Source: Phyllostachys edulis (lineage: Eukaryota > Streptophyta > Magnoliopsida > Poales > Poaceae). Taken from it: a stretch of 64,000 nt of DNA. The stretch covers positions 46,783,452 through 46,847,451 of the forward strand of contig CM070566.1 of assembly GCA_036346405.1 (NCBI GenBank). Direction: 5' to 3'. Positions 47,700-60,779 of this stretch are shown one piece after another. Within the stretch, counting starts at the first letter, position 1, and each line of letters opens with the position of its first letter. The notes beneath the pieces were generated by a model. It did not search any database and was not told the origin of the DNA. It was given only the letters and a program-made list of their open reading frames with translations. The translations under genes and the position numbers were made by a program.

Positions 47700-48380
47700 A
47701 TAATTCGCCTTTATCCATTCATCCGGGCCACAAAGATGTATCAAGATCTCCGCCAGAGATTTTGGTGGACCCGAATGAAGAGGAGATCGCGAAGTTCGTT
47801 CTTAAAGTCGACGTATGTCGTCGTGTCAAGGCCGAACATCGGCGTCAGCGATCGCTTGACCTCTGCTTATTCCGGAGTGGAAGTGGGATTCGATCGAATG
47901 GATTTCATCACCGGTCTACCCACGCCCGAAGAAATGATGGCATTTGGGTCGTCATCGATCGATTGACTAAAGTGGCTCATTTTCTTCCAGTCAAGACCAA
48001 GATTCGTACCGATCGCCTAGCTAAGCTCTATGTCTCTAGGATTGTGAGCTTACATGGCGTACCTAAGACGATCGTTTCTGATCGTGGCTCTATCTTCACT
48101 TCCCGTTTCTGGCATAGCCTGCAAAAGGCTATGGGAACCCGTCTTACCTTTAGCACGGCATTTCACCCTCAAACTGATGGTCAGACCGAGAGGGTCAACC
48201 AGGTGTTGGAAGATATGCTTCGTGCCTGTGTTCTTTCCTATGGGAAGCATTGGGAGAAATGCTTGCCATTCGCCGAGTTTTCTTATAACAACAGCTTTCA
48301 GGCCAGTCTCGGCATGGCACCATTTGAGGCCTTATACGGGAGAAAGTGTAGAACCCCGTAGAACTGGTCAAAGACCGGTG
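47700..48380 (+). pseudogene. gypsy integrase
   Basis: The open stretch ending at 48361 holds the integrase core: VVIDRLTKVAHFLPVKTK, SLHGVPKTIVSDRGSIFTSR and FHPQTDGQTERVNQVLEDML, with the D, D and E residues legible. AEFSYNNSFQASLGMAPFEA and LYGRKCRTP close the core. The N-terminal zinc-binding HHCC part upstream (about 47700-47760, MYQDLRQRFWW) is frameshifted. Confidence 0.85.
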
Positions 48381-48469
48381 AAAGACCTCTCTTTGGCCCG
48401 GACTCAATCAATGAGGCCGGCGCCAAGTCCGCTTATTCGTGGCGCTTGCGCCTGCTCAATCAAGCAAAA

Positions 48470-48927
48470 AAGCTATGCGGATCGCCGTCGGCGTGAGTTG
48501 CGTTTTGAGCCTAATGACTTTGTGTATCTCAAAGTCTCTCCTTTGAAGGGCCATCAACGTTTGGCGCCAAGGGCAAGTTGGCTCCTCGATATGTCGGTCC
48601 CTACCGCGTTATCGAGAAGAAGGGAGTTGTTGCCTATAAGTTGGAGTTGCCACTGCACTTGAGGGGTACATGATGTTTTCCATGTGTCCCGGCTTAAGAA
48701 GTGCCTCCGTGTTCCAACCGAGGAAGCTCGTTGGAAACTCTCGATGTCCGTGAAGATTTGACCTATCGCGAGCACCTGTTCGCGTGCTCGATGAGTCCGA
48801 GCGAAGGACAAGGAATAAGACCATCAAGTTCCTTAAGGTTCAGTGGTCGAACCATTCTGAGGATGAGGCTACTTGGGAAAGAGAAGATCGTCTGCGTGCG
48901 GACTATCCATCTTTCTTTACCGAGTGA
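48470..48927 (+). pseudogene. gypsy integrase C-terminus with chromodomain
   Basis: After the core, text reads ELRFEPNDFVYLKVSPLKG (48497-48555), then a HDVFHVSRLKKCLRVPTEEA-type segment in a shifted frame. A chromodomain-like end follows, IKFLKVQWSNHSEDEATWER and EDRLRADYPSFFTE, with the stop at 48925-48927. Chromodomains steer plant chromoviruses to heterochromatin. The module identifies the element as a chromovirus. Confidence 0.8.
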
Positions 48928-48952
48928 GCCAAATCTCGGGACGAGATTTTTG

Positions 48953-48969
48953 TAAGGGGGGGGAGATTT
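48953..48969 (+). promoter_or_regulatory. Polypurine tract
   Basis: AAGGGGGGGGAGA directly before the TGTAACATCC start of the 3' LTR: the primer for plus-strand synthesis. The preceding GGGACGAGATTTTTGTAAGG context is typical of this gypsy group. Confidence 0.85.
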
Positions 48970-51900
48970 TGTAACATCCCAACTGTATAATTAGGGTTTG
49001 TTCAAATATAATTAAGGTGTAGAAATTAAAACTTTTTCTCACACCTTGAAAACCCCTAAACACTCATGTAGTTCTTGTCCAAGAGTTGTGTAATCCAAAA
49101 ACACAAGCTCTTGTTGACCCAAAAGTCAAACTCATTTTCCAATTGTCTAAATCTTATGCCAAACATTTGGAAAATATTTTTCTTGGTCCTAAAACTGATG
49201 TGGGACCCCTCTGAAAAATATCCCAAGATGTAAAACTTGTTTGATAAATTTTGGAGGTAAAACAACCTTTATGAATTTCCTGAGAAAAATGCGTTGCATA
49301 ATAACCTCTGGAAATTTTATGCAAGGTTAATCTCATTGTCAGCAAGCTCCAGTTAAAATTTCATCAAATTTGGAGTTCAATTGCTATCTCAAATAATTCT
49401 GCTAAGTTGCAGCTGTAAAAACTAAATTTAAAAGCCTACACTGTTCCTTGGGCTAGCCACTTTGCAAAGCCGGTCGATCCAGCAGTGTGTGCACCCCACC
49501 CAGACCTCCTCTCCACCTTGATCAAATCGCAGTTGTTGGATTTACATCCAACCGCCACGACCTCCTCCGCGGTCAACACCGCAAAGACCTCCTCACCTCA
49601 CCAGGTCATAGCCGTTGGATCAAAGATCCACGGTCATGACCTCCCCTGTGTGTTAAATCTCAAAAACCTCCACGGGTTGTCAAACCACTTGACATCCCAC
49701 CTGGTTGAGGTCGTAGCCCTTGGATCCAAGATCCATGGCCATGACCTCCCCTCACTGTTAAACTAAGCAAACCTCCCACCTTGTTGAGGTCGTAGCCGTT
49801 GGATCAGATCCAACAGCCCACGACCTCCCTGCGTTATCAAGCGCTCCCAGCCTCCCCTATCTCGTGTTGTGCACCGCTGATTAAAATCACGGTCACGACC
49901 TCCTCCTGTCTTATGCGCCGGACCTCCCACAAGACGCGAGGTCGTTGCCCTTAGATCTAAATCTAATGGCCATGACCTCCCTTGTGTGTTGCGCAAGCTC
50001 AAGACCTCCTTTGCGCCACGCCATGAGGCTCGAGACCTCCCTGTCTTGATCACCACCGTTGGATCAAAATCCAAAAGTCTTGACCTCCCTCGCGCTTCAC
50101 GCAAAGCCTCAGACCTCCCTTTGGTTGTGCGCCCTTGGATTTAAATCCTAAGGCCATGACCTCCCCCTCACGTTCTTAAGTTCATGTGCGGTTAAGACCT
50201 CACAGAGAGGTCCAAGACTGCTGGATGGAGATCCAACGCCTTGGACCTCCTAATCCCATTTTCCCACGTGCGCTTACACATTAAGGACATCGGAGGGCTA
50301 CGATCTCCCCATCCTTGATCGTGTGGCTGGGACCTCCTCCCAGTCATTTGAGCGTAACGGTTCAAAAACCACATCGGAGGGCTAGGACCTCCCCGTGGGC
50401 TTATCCAACGGTCAAAATGACCTCCCCTGTTCTTCTCCTTCCTTGGTCACGCATGCGTGGCCCTGAGCAAGTGAATTAATGCCCAGCCTGTCCACTGTGT
50501 ACTTATAACAACTCTTTGCTGACCCGCATTAAATGCAGGCCAGCCTTCCGCCCTTCCTGTCCACACAGACCTGTCACCATGTCAGCCTCGTGTCTTGTCC
50601 AACCCCATGACCCGAGCCATGGGCTAAGCTCACCATGAGCTTAACCCCAGCTCGTGTGCCTGCTTCTCCCAAGTATAAAACCCCATTGGGTTCCTCCTTA
50701 GCTTCTTTGGCACACTTCTAAGCTCTAAGCTTGCACCGTGTCATTTGAGCTTTCCTCTCCTCAGCTCTCTTGGCCGCCATTGTTGAGAAGCTTGAAGCTC
50801 CTCGGTGGACAAGGGTCCCTGGAGTTTTCCTCCTTTTTCTCCTTGCTTCCATTTGTGCCCTACCCTCTGGGACCAAGTCCTAACTTGTTTTGTTGGGCAT
50901 TTGCGAGGGGACAAAGTGGAGCTTGAGTGAAGCTTTGGCCGTGGAGCACCTTTCCTCCCCGGCACCGGTCCTCCCTTCCTCGACCTCCTCAGCACCTTAG
51001 GACCTCCAGGTACTCCCTGATAGTCCTTTAGCACTGGGCACCCGCATGTATGAGGTCGCGGAGCTTTTAATTGGGCACATGGTGCCTTCGTTGTCCTCTC
51101 CGGCTCGCCGGCGTTCAAGGCCGTCGCCGCCGTCGAGAGGAGATCCATTGGGTGCACATGGTTATTGCGGACCCAACGGTACCATTGGATGTCGCCGGCG
51201 AGGTCTGTATCGCCGGCGATGACCACGTCTTTAAACCCGAGTCTTTGTCGGACGAAACGGCAGCGCTGTTGTCGTTTTAGGACAAAGATCCACCGCGTTA
51301 ATGCGCTCATCATGTGCTCAAATCATTGAAATCATTGGCATGTCTTAACTGCATTTAATCCTCTCCTTGCGCATATTTAAGACCTCCCGCGCGCGGACCT
51401 CCTCGTTGTCCCGCGCGCATTTAACCTCTTGTCCAAGCACGTGCGTGCGTCGCGAGCTCTGGGACGTCCATGACCTCCTCTGAGGAGATCTGGAGCGTCC
51501 AAGACCTCCCCCTTACGCTATCGTGGCCGTCCAGACCTCCACGGAGGTGCAGCGGCGTTAGGACCTCCCTTAGGACCTCCCGAGGTCATCTCGGCCGTTC
51601 ATGACCTCCCCGGGTAGATCTTGACCATCAAAGTCCTCCCTCGGACGATCTGAACCATCGAGGACCTCCTTGGAACATCTGGACCGTCCAGACCTCCCTG
51701 TGAGGTCTCGACGATGTAGATCTTCCTCGGGGAGATCTTGATAGTTTAGATCTTCCTTTGGAAGATCTCAACCGTTGAGGACCTCCCCCGTGTGATCTGA
51801 GCCGCTTATGACCTTGTGAGACCCCGACGTTTATTAGGCTCATAATACTTAGTCATCCGATTGACCCTAGTATTATCAACCAAATAAACCCCGGTCTCGA

Positions 51901-54900
51901 GAGATGTATACTTCCCGAATGCGGTATACATACCTCACAACAAAAGAATGTATCAATTCCATACAACACATAGAACATAAGCAACAAACCGAAGTTAACA
52001 TTAATATGGAATAGATATTACAAAAGAGAGGCCCTTAGGCCAAATAGCGATAATTACAAAAGATAACAATGAAGCAAAAGTGCCATAAAGATGGCTATAA
52101 GACAAAGCCAATCGGTGTGCCTTAACCCTAGGCATCGACCGACCGCCAAGCTAGTCGTCAAGAAAGCGCAACACGTAGCACAAAATAGAGGCTCTTGGAG
52201 CTCTCCTTCTTCTTACGCAACAAAAGCCACAAAAAATTGCCACAACCACGGGCGATGAGTACATAAAGTACTCCGCAAGACTTACGTGTGAGATAACAGA
52301 ACTATAAATAGCTACATGCAAGCTTTATTTAAGTGGATGAGGCTTTGGACTCATTTTAGCACAAAGCAACATTTATTTGCAATAACATAATAGATTGAAG
52401 GCAATTTGACAAAGCATTTTTAAATGTTGAAGTAACAACGAGATAATAACATAGTAACAACAACAAGAACAATCACGAAGTGACTAACCCAAGTCACCAC
52501 AACAATAGCATGAACTCCCGTTCATACCAACCATGTCAAGTTTTAATTAAAGGTTGTAGTCTAGTCTTGAACGACCTTACCAAGCATGTCCATAACCTAG
52601 GGCGAGGCTATTCAATAGTTTTATCCTGCGCAGGTGTACCACTTGTACCCACACGCCGAGACCGCCTTTCCTTTACGCACACTACCGAAGGTGTCTTTGC
52701 ACGGCTAAGTCCTACGAGACCTTTCCAAAGGATGAATGCTAATTACGAGCTGCACAACCCACGGGAGAAGGAGACATCACAACCTTCCCTAAGCTAATGC
52801 TCCCTCCCACACTATACATATACATTTGTTTTGAAAACACACCAACCGAGCTCGCTCATAATTAACACCTCCTAGAGTACTTAGTCAAGAGGGGTTCCAT
52901 ATGCCCCTCGCGTGGTTAGTACGCGAAATCGCTTGGCTTAGTGACCCAAGTACTCGGTCCTTAGGGACCCAGGCATACCACCACATCCAAAAACCGCACC
53001 ATCCATCCAATATGCCCAAGTCTAAATCAATCTTTTATTTTCAGTTTTTGATTTTACAAATTAATCAAAGCACAAGTGCTGGACATATAGGAGTAATAAT
53101 CATTTTTGAGTGATCAAGACCATCGACTAAGTCGATGATCGCCCATTTCTACCGAAAACTAAGCATGTCTAAGCAATTTACATCGAAACTACTAAGTGAT
53201 AAGAGCTCATCCAACGAGCTCCCACCACAGCATTTAACCTAGGCTCATGGTAGTAGAGGGTAAAGAATTCCTACAGATCATGCATCTATAGGCTCGCTAG
53301 CGACATTTAAAACAAAGTAGCATGCATACATAGAAGTAAAACAAAGTATTAAGCTTTAAAGTAATGGGACAATGATGGAAATGGTCAAACTGCTTGCCTT
53401 GTTGCTGGTGGTCAAATGGTGGCAGAGGATCGCTCTCGGGATCACCACAAATGTCGAACCCTAACGAAAGAGCGAAAAAGAACCGATAAGAACAAAGAAT
53501 TCAAAAGGACTCAACAGCAAACTTTCTCCAAAAGACTTGAAATTTTTACAGCAGCAAGATAAAGATTTATCATGAATTTAGCAACAAGAATCAATCGATT
53601 TGGATTCTTGATGCAAAAGATATGATCAAAACAATTCAATTCGGCCAGAAAAATCCAAATTAAATTAAAAAGGGCTACTGTTCATAAATTATTTTCTAGG
53701 GGTCTTCTGGACATGAAATTTTTATGGTAGATAGGTAATGACATTCTAAGACTAATGGAAGTGGTTTCAACTCTTTTGGAGTTACATTGCAACTTCTACA
53801 ATTTTTTTAAAGACAAGAACTTGAACAAAATTATAATGCATAATTATTCTTTCTGAAAACAGTAACATGTTCAAAACTATTTTTCCTAGTAAGTTCATTA
53901 TTAGAGGAACCCAACAAACTTGGATTCACTCAAAAATCATCTATAGAGCATTAGTTATGTCTTTTACAAGTTAAGCCTTAATCTGAGTGTATATTTAAAG
54001 GGAGTTTTAAAACCTATGGCCCAAACTGCGCTCTGGAGCTGAACTCAACTTACAATCATTTTTGGATTAAAGTCAAGTTCAAGATAGAGCTAACACAATT
54101 TGAATGACCTCAAAAGGATTTAAAATGAAAAAGATATAAAATTCTAAAGTCTACCTCATTTCAGTTCATACTTAAGAATTTCTTGACCTTCCTAACATTC
54201 ACAAAGACATGGGAGGTCGTGAGCCACAGATCTCGAGATCTAACGGCTCGAGACCTCCCAGAGAACAACACACATGCACATGGGAGGTCCGGAGGTCTGG
54301 ACCTCCTAACCACGCATTACATCTTGAGGTGAGGGAGGTCATGGCCGTAGATGGAAGATCTAACGGACCACAACATGGAAGGGAGGTCCTGAGCGGACCA
54401 GATTAAAGGGAGGTCCTCAGCGGTGAGATGACCTCGAGGAGGTCCCAGAGGAGGTCCTCAGCGTCACTGCACCTCCAGGGAGGTGCTGGGCGGTTAAGAT
54501 TGCGCCAAGGAGGTCTTGGGCGCTCCAGATCTCCTTGGAGGAGGTCGGACATCCCAGCTCAGCGACGCACATGTTTGGACAGGGGCATAAATGCGCGTGG
54601 GACACAAGGAGGTCATGCGGAGGACTTAAAGCGCGCAATAAATGGTGGATTTAAGGACATCAAGACCCACCCAATGATTGCGAGATTTAGCAATTTATGG
54701 CGCATTAACCCCAAATGAGCTCTGTCCTAAAACGACAATAACGCGGTCGTTGCGTCCGACAAAATCCGTGTTCAAATATTTGGTTCTCGCCGGCGATGTA
54801 GACCTCGGCGAGATCCAATGGTACCGCGGTTCGCAATAACCACGCCGCACTCCAACGGACCTTCTCTCAACGGCAATGACGGCCTTGAGCGCTGGCGAGC

Positions 54901-57900
54901 GGGAGAGGACAGAGGTGACCAAGACGGCAAAACCGAAAAGCAAAAATGAGCTCCGCGCGACAAACAAGCTTATGCCAAACTAAAGCTCATGAGATCATTC
55001 ATCGGGTGCCAAGACTAAGGGATTACCAGGGATATACCGGAGGTCCTAAGGTCTTTGGGAGGTCGTGGAGGTGGTGGCGGAGTTGGGGAAGACAGGGCTC
55101 CACTACCAAAGCTCCACTCGAGCCCGACTTTGACCACCTCTGAAAACAAAATGCCCAACAAATTAGGTTAGGGCTTGATCTCGAGAGGAAGGCACAAATG
55201 GAAGCAAGGAGAAAGGTGGGAAACCCCAAAGTGACCCTTGTCCACCGAGGAACTTCAAGTCCAACAATGGCGGCCAAGGAGCTCTGCGGCTTAAAGTTCA
55301 CAAGCACAGATGGGTGAGCAAAGAACAATGGCTTGTAAAGGAAGATAAAGGCACAAGGGGGTGGTTTTATCCTAAGGGCAATTGAGGTCGTAGACCAGCG
55401 GCTAAGCTCACGGTGAGCTTGGCCCATGGCACGTCCAAAGGAGGGACAAGACATAAAGGTTGACAAGAGGCGGGCTAGAGCTTGACCCGAGAGGCTAAAG
55501 TGACTGCATTAAATGCGGTCGACAAAGAGTCATATATCGTACTCCATGGCGGACTCGCATTAAATGCACCGCCGAGCTTGCCCGCCGCCGAGGAAGGAGA
55601 AGAACAGGGAGGACTTTATGGCGTTGGATAAGACTCGGGAGGTCCTAACCATCGGATCTCATTTTGAACCGTTATGTTTTAAGTGGTGGGTGGAGGTCCC
55701 ACCACACGATCAAGGATGGGGAGGTCGTGGCCCTCCGATTTCATTAATCGCAGCAACGCGTGAGGAAAAGGGACAGAGGTCCAAAGCGTTGGATCTCCAT
55801 CCAACGGTGCGGACCTCCAGTTGGGACTTAACCGCATGCGAACATAAGAGACTGAGGGGGAGGTCATGGCATTTGGATTAAAATCCAAGGGCACTGACTG
55901 ATGGGGAGGTCTGACACGCAAAGCGAAGGAGGTCTTAGCCTCCGATTTGGATCAAGGGCTATGACCTCAACAAGGCGGGAGGACCTTGTTGTGATGTTTT
56001 TCAGAGGAGGTCGTGGCCTTTGGATGTAAATCCAACGGCTACGACCTCAAGTGAGTGCAAAGGGAGGTCTGACAGTTAGATTGGGAGGAGGAGGTCGTGA
56101 CCATGGATTTTTGATCCAATGGCTGTGACCTCACGTAGGTGGGATGTGGACTTGCTTAGTTTAACAGTGAGGGGAGGTCAGGGCCGCGGATCTTGAATCC
56201 AAGGGCCAAGACCTCACATAGGTGGGATGACCTCGCTGCGATGGCTTACAGCACGAGGAGGTCCTTTGGGATTTAACGCACAGGGGAGGTCATGACCGTG
56301 GATCTTTGATCCAGCGGCTGTGACCTGATGAGGTGGGGAGGTCTGACGCTCACGTTGACCCGAGGAGGTCCACGAGGTCAAGAGGACCTCGAATGGGGAG
56401 GTCCTGGGGGCCTTGGTTGAGGGGGAGGTCGTGGCGGTTGGATTGGATCCAACGGCTACGACCTCATCAAGGTGGGAAAGGAGGTCAGATGGGGTTGGGC
56501 CGACCCGGGTTTGAGTACTGGCTCGGCCAAGGAACAATCTTGAGGTTTTAAATTTTGTTTCTACAGCTGAGACTTTGCCAAATTGTTTGGGCTAGCAAAT
56601 GAACTCCAAATTTGATGAAATTTTAACTGGAGCTTGCTGACAATGAGACCAATCTTGCATAAAATTTCCAGAGGTTATCATGCAATGCATTTTTCTCAGA
56701 AAATTCATGAAGGTTGTTTAAAGGATTGTTTTGCCTCCAAAAATTATCAACAAGTGTTATAACTCATGATATTTTTCAGAAGGGGTCCCACCTCAGTTTT
56801 AGGACCAAGGAAGATACTTTCCAATTGTTTGGCACAAGATTTGAGAGAATTGGAAAATGAATTTGTCTTTTGGTCAACAAGAGCTTTGTGTTCTTGGTTT
56901 ACACAACTCTTGGACAAGAATTACATGAGATTGTAAGGGTTTTCAAGTTGTGAGAAAAAGTTTTAATTTCTACACATATAATTATACTTGAATAACCCTG
57001 ATTATACATTTGGGATGTTACAGACCTCCCATGTCTTTAGGGTTTTTAGAAATTCCAGTGAACTCTTAAGTATAAACTGAAATAAGGTATAACTTTAGAA
57101 TTTCATATCTTTGTCGTTTTAAATCCAAATGAGGTCATTCAAATTGTGTTAGCTCTGTATGGAACTTGACTTTAATCCAAAAATGATTGTAAGTCGAGTT
57201 CAGCTTCAGAGCACAGTTTTGCCATTAGATTTTAAAACTCACTTTAAATATACACTCAAATTAATGCTTAACTTGTAAAATACATAACTAATGCTCTGTA
57301 GATTATTTTTGGGTGAGACCAACTTTGTTGGTTTCCTCTATTAGTGAACTCACTGTGAAAATTAGTTTTGAGCATGTTGCTGTTATAAAAATGAGGACTT
57401 GTGCATTATAATTTTGTTCAAGTTCTTGTTTTTGAAAAACTGTAGAAAGTGCATAATAGCTCCAAATGAGGTGAACTCAATTGTGTTATTCATCTCATGA
57501 GGTGCTGGTTTTACAGTAAAATTTCAGCTTCACTTCTATTCTAGAAAATTTTGCGATGAATAGTAACATATTTCTAATTAATAGGTCGAGCAAATTGATT
57601 TCATCATATCTTTTGCATTAAGAATCCAAATCAATTGGTTCTTGTTGCTAAATTCATGATAAATCATTGTCTTGCTGCTGTAAAATTTTCATAGCATTCG
57701 GAGAAGTTTCTCTGTTGCGTCTTTTTGGTTTTTCGTCGTTCTTATCGATTCTTTATCGCTTTTCCGTTAGGCTTCGACATTTGTGGCGATCCCGAGAGTG
57801 ACCCTCTGCCACAACTTGGCCAGCAACATCAAGGCAAGCAGTTTGATCATTTCCATCATTGTCCCATTACTTTAAAGCTTAATATATTGTTTTACTTCTA

Positions 57901-59406
57901 TGTATGCATGCTACTTTGTGTTAAATGTCGCTAGCAAGCCTATAGTTGCATAATCTGTAGGAATTATTTATCCTCTACTACCTTGAGCCTAGGTTATTTG
58001 CTGTGGTGGGAGCTCGTTGGATGAGCTCTTATTACTTAGTAGTTTCGATTTAAATTGCTTAGACATGCTTAGTTATCGGTAGAAATGGGCGATCATCGAC
58101 TTAGTCGATGGTCTTGATCACTCAAAACTGATTATTACTCCTATATGTCCAAACTTGTGCTTTGATTAATTTGTAAAATCAAAAACTGAAAATAAAAGAT
58201 TGATTTAGACTTGGGCATATTGGATGGATGGTGTGGTTTTTGGATGTGGTGGTATGCCCGAGTCAACAAGGACCTAATTCTTGCACCATTGATCCAAGCA
58301 ATTATGCGTGCTAACCACACGAGGGGGATATGGGACCTCTCTTGACTAAGTACTTTGGGCGGTACTAATTGGGGTCGCTCGGTTGGTGTGTTTTAAAGAT
58401 AAAATGTGTGTGTGGTGTGGGAATGGAGCAAAGGCGGGCGGTTAGGCTATCTATTGTGTCCTTATCCCGTGGGTTGTCTTGGTCGAATTAGCATCGCCCA
58501 TTGGAAATGTCTCGTAGGACTTAGCGTGTTTAAGCACACCTAAGGTAGTGTGCTTAAAGGAAAGGCGATCCGACGTGTGGGTACATTGGTACACCCTGCA
58601 GGATAAAACTATTGAATAGCCTCGCCCCAGGTTATGGACACGCTTGGTTATTTCCGTGAGAATTAGACTACAACCTTTAATTAAAACTTGACATGGTTGG
58701 TATGAACGGGAGTTCATGCTATTGTTGTGGTGACTATTGGGTTAGTCACTTCGGGTTGATCTTGTTGTTGTTACTATGTTATTTATCTCGTTGTTATTTC
58801 AACAATTAAAATGCTTTGCCAAATTGCCTTCAATCTATTATGTTATTGCAAATGAAACTTGCTTTATGCTAAAATGAGTCCAAAGCCTCATCCACTTAAA
58901 TAAAGCTTGCATGTAGCTATTTATAGTTCTGTTATCTCACACGTAAGTCTTATGGAGTACTTTATGTACTCATCTCGCCCGTGGTTGTGGCATTTTGTGG
59001 CTTTTGTTGCAGAGGAAGAAGGGAGCTCCTTGAGCCTCTCTTTTGTGCTACGTGTTGCGCCTTCTTGACGATTAGCTTGGCGGTCGGTCGATGCCTAGGG
59101 TTAAGGCACACTTGATTGACTTTGTGTTATAGCCATCTTTATGGCACTTTTGCTTCATTGTTATCTTAGTGTTTGTTGTTATTTGGCCTCAAGGCCCTCT
59201 TTGTAATAACCTATCCTTATTAATTTAACTTCGGTTTGTTGCTTATGTACTATGTGTTGTATGGAATTGATACACTCTTTTGTTGTGAGGTATGTATCTT
59301 GCGTGCAGGGAGTATACATCTCTCGAGACTGGGTTTATTTAGTTGATAATACTAGGGTCAATTGGATGACTAAGTATTATGAGCTTAATAAATCCGGGTG
59401 CTCACA
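48970..59406 (+). repeat. 3' LTR of the gypsy chromovirus, interrupted
   Basis: Two segments, 48970-51814 and 57023-59406, together equal one LTR of about 5.22 kb once the insert and one 5-bp duplication are removed. They match the 5' LTR in order, with many short differences and indels in the heptamer array. The end is GGGTGCTCACA at 59406, followed by the host duplication GTACC. Confidence 0.92.
51815..57022 (-). mobile_element. Nested solo LTR of the same gypsy lineage, opposite orientation, TSD GACCT
   Basis: 5208 bp, starting TGTGAGACCCCGACG on plus and ending TGGGATGTTACA, so on minus it starts TGTAACATCCCAAATG and ends like the host LTR. Perfect duplications GACCT flank it (51810-51814 and 57023-57027). 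No internal region remains, so it is a solo LTR. It carries its own GACCTCC array, seen on plus as GGAGGTC (about 54200-56480). Many small differences from the host LTR mark it as a distinct subfamily or an older copy. Confidence 0.92.
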
Positions 59407-59411
59407 GTACC

Positions 59412-59670
59412 CTCAGCCAAGTCATGGGCGAAGTTCCGCAGGTTGTATCCCCCGAGGGAGCAAGCAAGGTTTTGGTCTGTAGTGGTGAGCTTGGTTTCCT
59501 GGAGGCAGACTGAATGGCACATTGTCGAAGTGAGAGTCTCAGACGATCGATTTCCTAGCCTGGGTGTTGAGACCCCGCACATTCCAGCAAAGAATGTTGA
59601 TGCTTGGGCTATTCATATGTGGAGGCAGCAGCCACTAGGAGGAGAGAGGTCGAGGAGGTAGGATCTGAGG
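59412..59670 (-). mobile_element. L1-type LINE ORF2 start, endonuclease N-terminal half
   Basis: Minus strand: SINILCWNVRGLNTQARKS, then after a one-base shift CHSVCLQETKLTTTDQNLAC and GGYNLRNFAHDLAEGT. This is the N-terminus of an apurinic-type LINE endonuclease (N in WNVRG, E in QETK). It stops at the gypsy target duplication GTACC and resumes at 38555 on the far side, where the GDFN motif follows. Confidence 0.85.
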
Positions 59671-60779
59671 TTCGGAAGTTTGGGGTTGGCTGTGACTTCT
59701 TGGGTATCGGCATTGGATGGCTGCTCGCATGCTTCACAAAATAATAAGCTGCCTTCCACTGCCGCCGGTGGCTTGCACCAGAACGCATCACGCGACGGGA
59801 ACCACGAAGGAGTAGGAGAAGGAGAAGGAGTTGTGGGGCGACAGGAAGGTCTGAAATGCCGAGCGTTTGGCGATCAAGCTGGGTCTGAGTCAGCAGGGAC
59901 CACGTTGCTAGGGCGAGGCTGCAGACCAATCCCGAAGTGACCAAAATGAAGTAAAAGAGGGGACCTTTAGCCAATGACTTAAAGTAAGCAACAGAGACAT
60001 AAAAAACGACAATGAAGCAAAAGAGACATGATTCGCAGGATCTATAGTAGCGGTGTTTGTCATCTGCATGGTCCTAAAATTGTCTTGACTTCGACTAGGT
60101 GGAGCTCCACCTTCTAGGCCGTCACCACTTGGGCGCCCTGCGCGGCTGGAGAAGCCTGAGAAGGTCTGATCCTAGCATCGTCTGCAAGATAGGCAATCGT
60201 CGGTCTCTTGGTCGTCCTTTGAAGTGGCCTCCGATCTCGCCGAGCATCATCTCGCCGCAGGAGTGGCGATCCCCTTGAAGAGCTGTGCCAGAGCGGATAT
60301 TGTGTCTTCTAGAAGGGGGGCTTTGAAAGTTGCGATGTACTCTTTGAGCGTTGTCTCCGTCAGAGGACGGTCTTTTGGAAGAGTGCCCAACTTGTGGGCA
60401 AGGGCGTCCTGAGCTCATTGTAGCATTGAGCCCGGCCTTCTCTTGGTCGCTAGATGAATGTTGCGTCGGAGGTTGACCCGTCCAGATGTGCGAGTGCACA
60501 TGTTTTGGGGAGAGGCCGGTGTAGCAACGATCGGAGGTGGCGGGCTGGAGAACAAAGCCACCTTAAGAACATACCACTGTGCTGTCTCCTGCTCCTCTTC
60601 ATGTGCATCTTGGGCTGGGTGGTGAAGGTGGTTGTGGTCGGTAATCTCCTGGTGAGCATGTGAAATCTCGCCGATCTGGAGCTGCGGGGGGTCAGAGAGG
60701 AGGGTGTGTTCGCTGAAGTGGGCTTGAAGGGCATCAGTCAAATCCTGGAGAGAAGCGATCGGCGCCTGAGCCAAGTTCC

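Larger units (their letters stand above)
38561..59406 (+). mobile_element. Ty3/gypsy chromovirus with ~5.2-kb LTRs, TSD GTACC, nested solo LTR
   Basis: The 5' LTR (38561-43822), primer-binding site, gag, protease, RT, RNase H, integrase, chromodomain and polypurine tract lead to a 3' LTR (48970-59406) interrupted by another LTR. Both LTRs start TGTAACATCCCAACTG and end GGGTGCTCACA. Perfect 5-bp duplications GTACC flank the whole (38556-38560 and 59407-59411), so the ends are exact. It is inserted in a minus-strand LINE endonuclease. Pol order (integrase last, then chromodomain) is that of plant chromoviruses, probably the Tekay group. Frames are heavily shifted. Confidence 0.93.
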
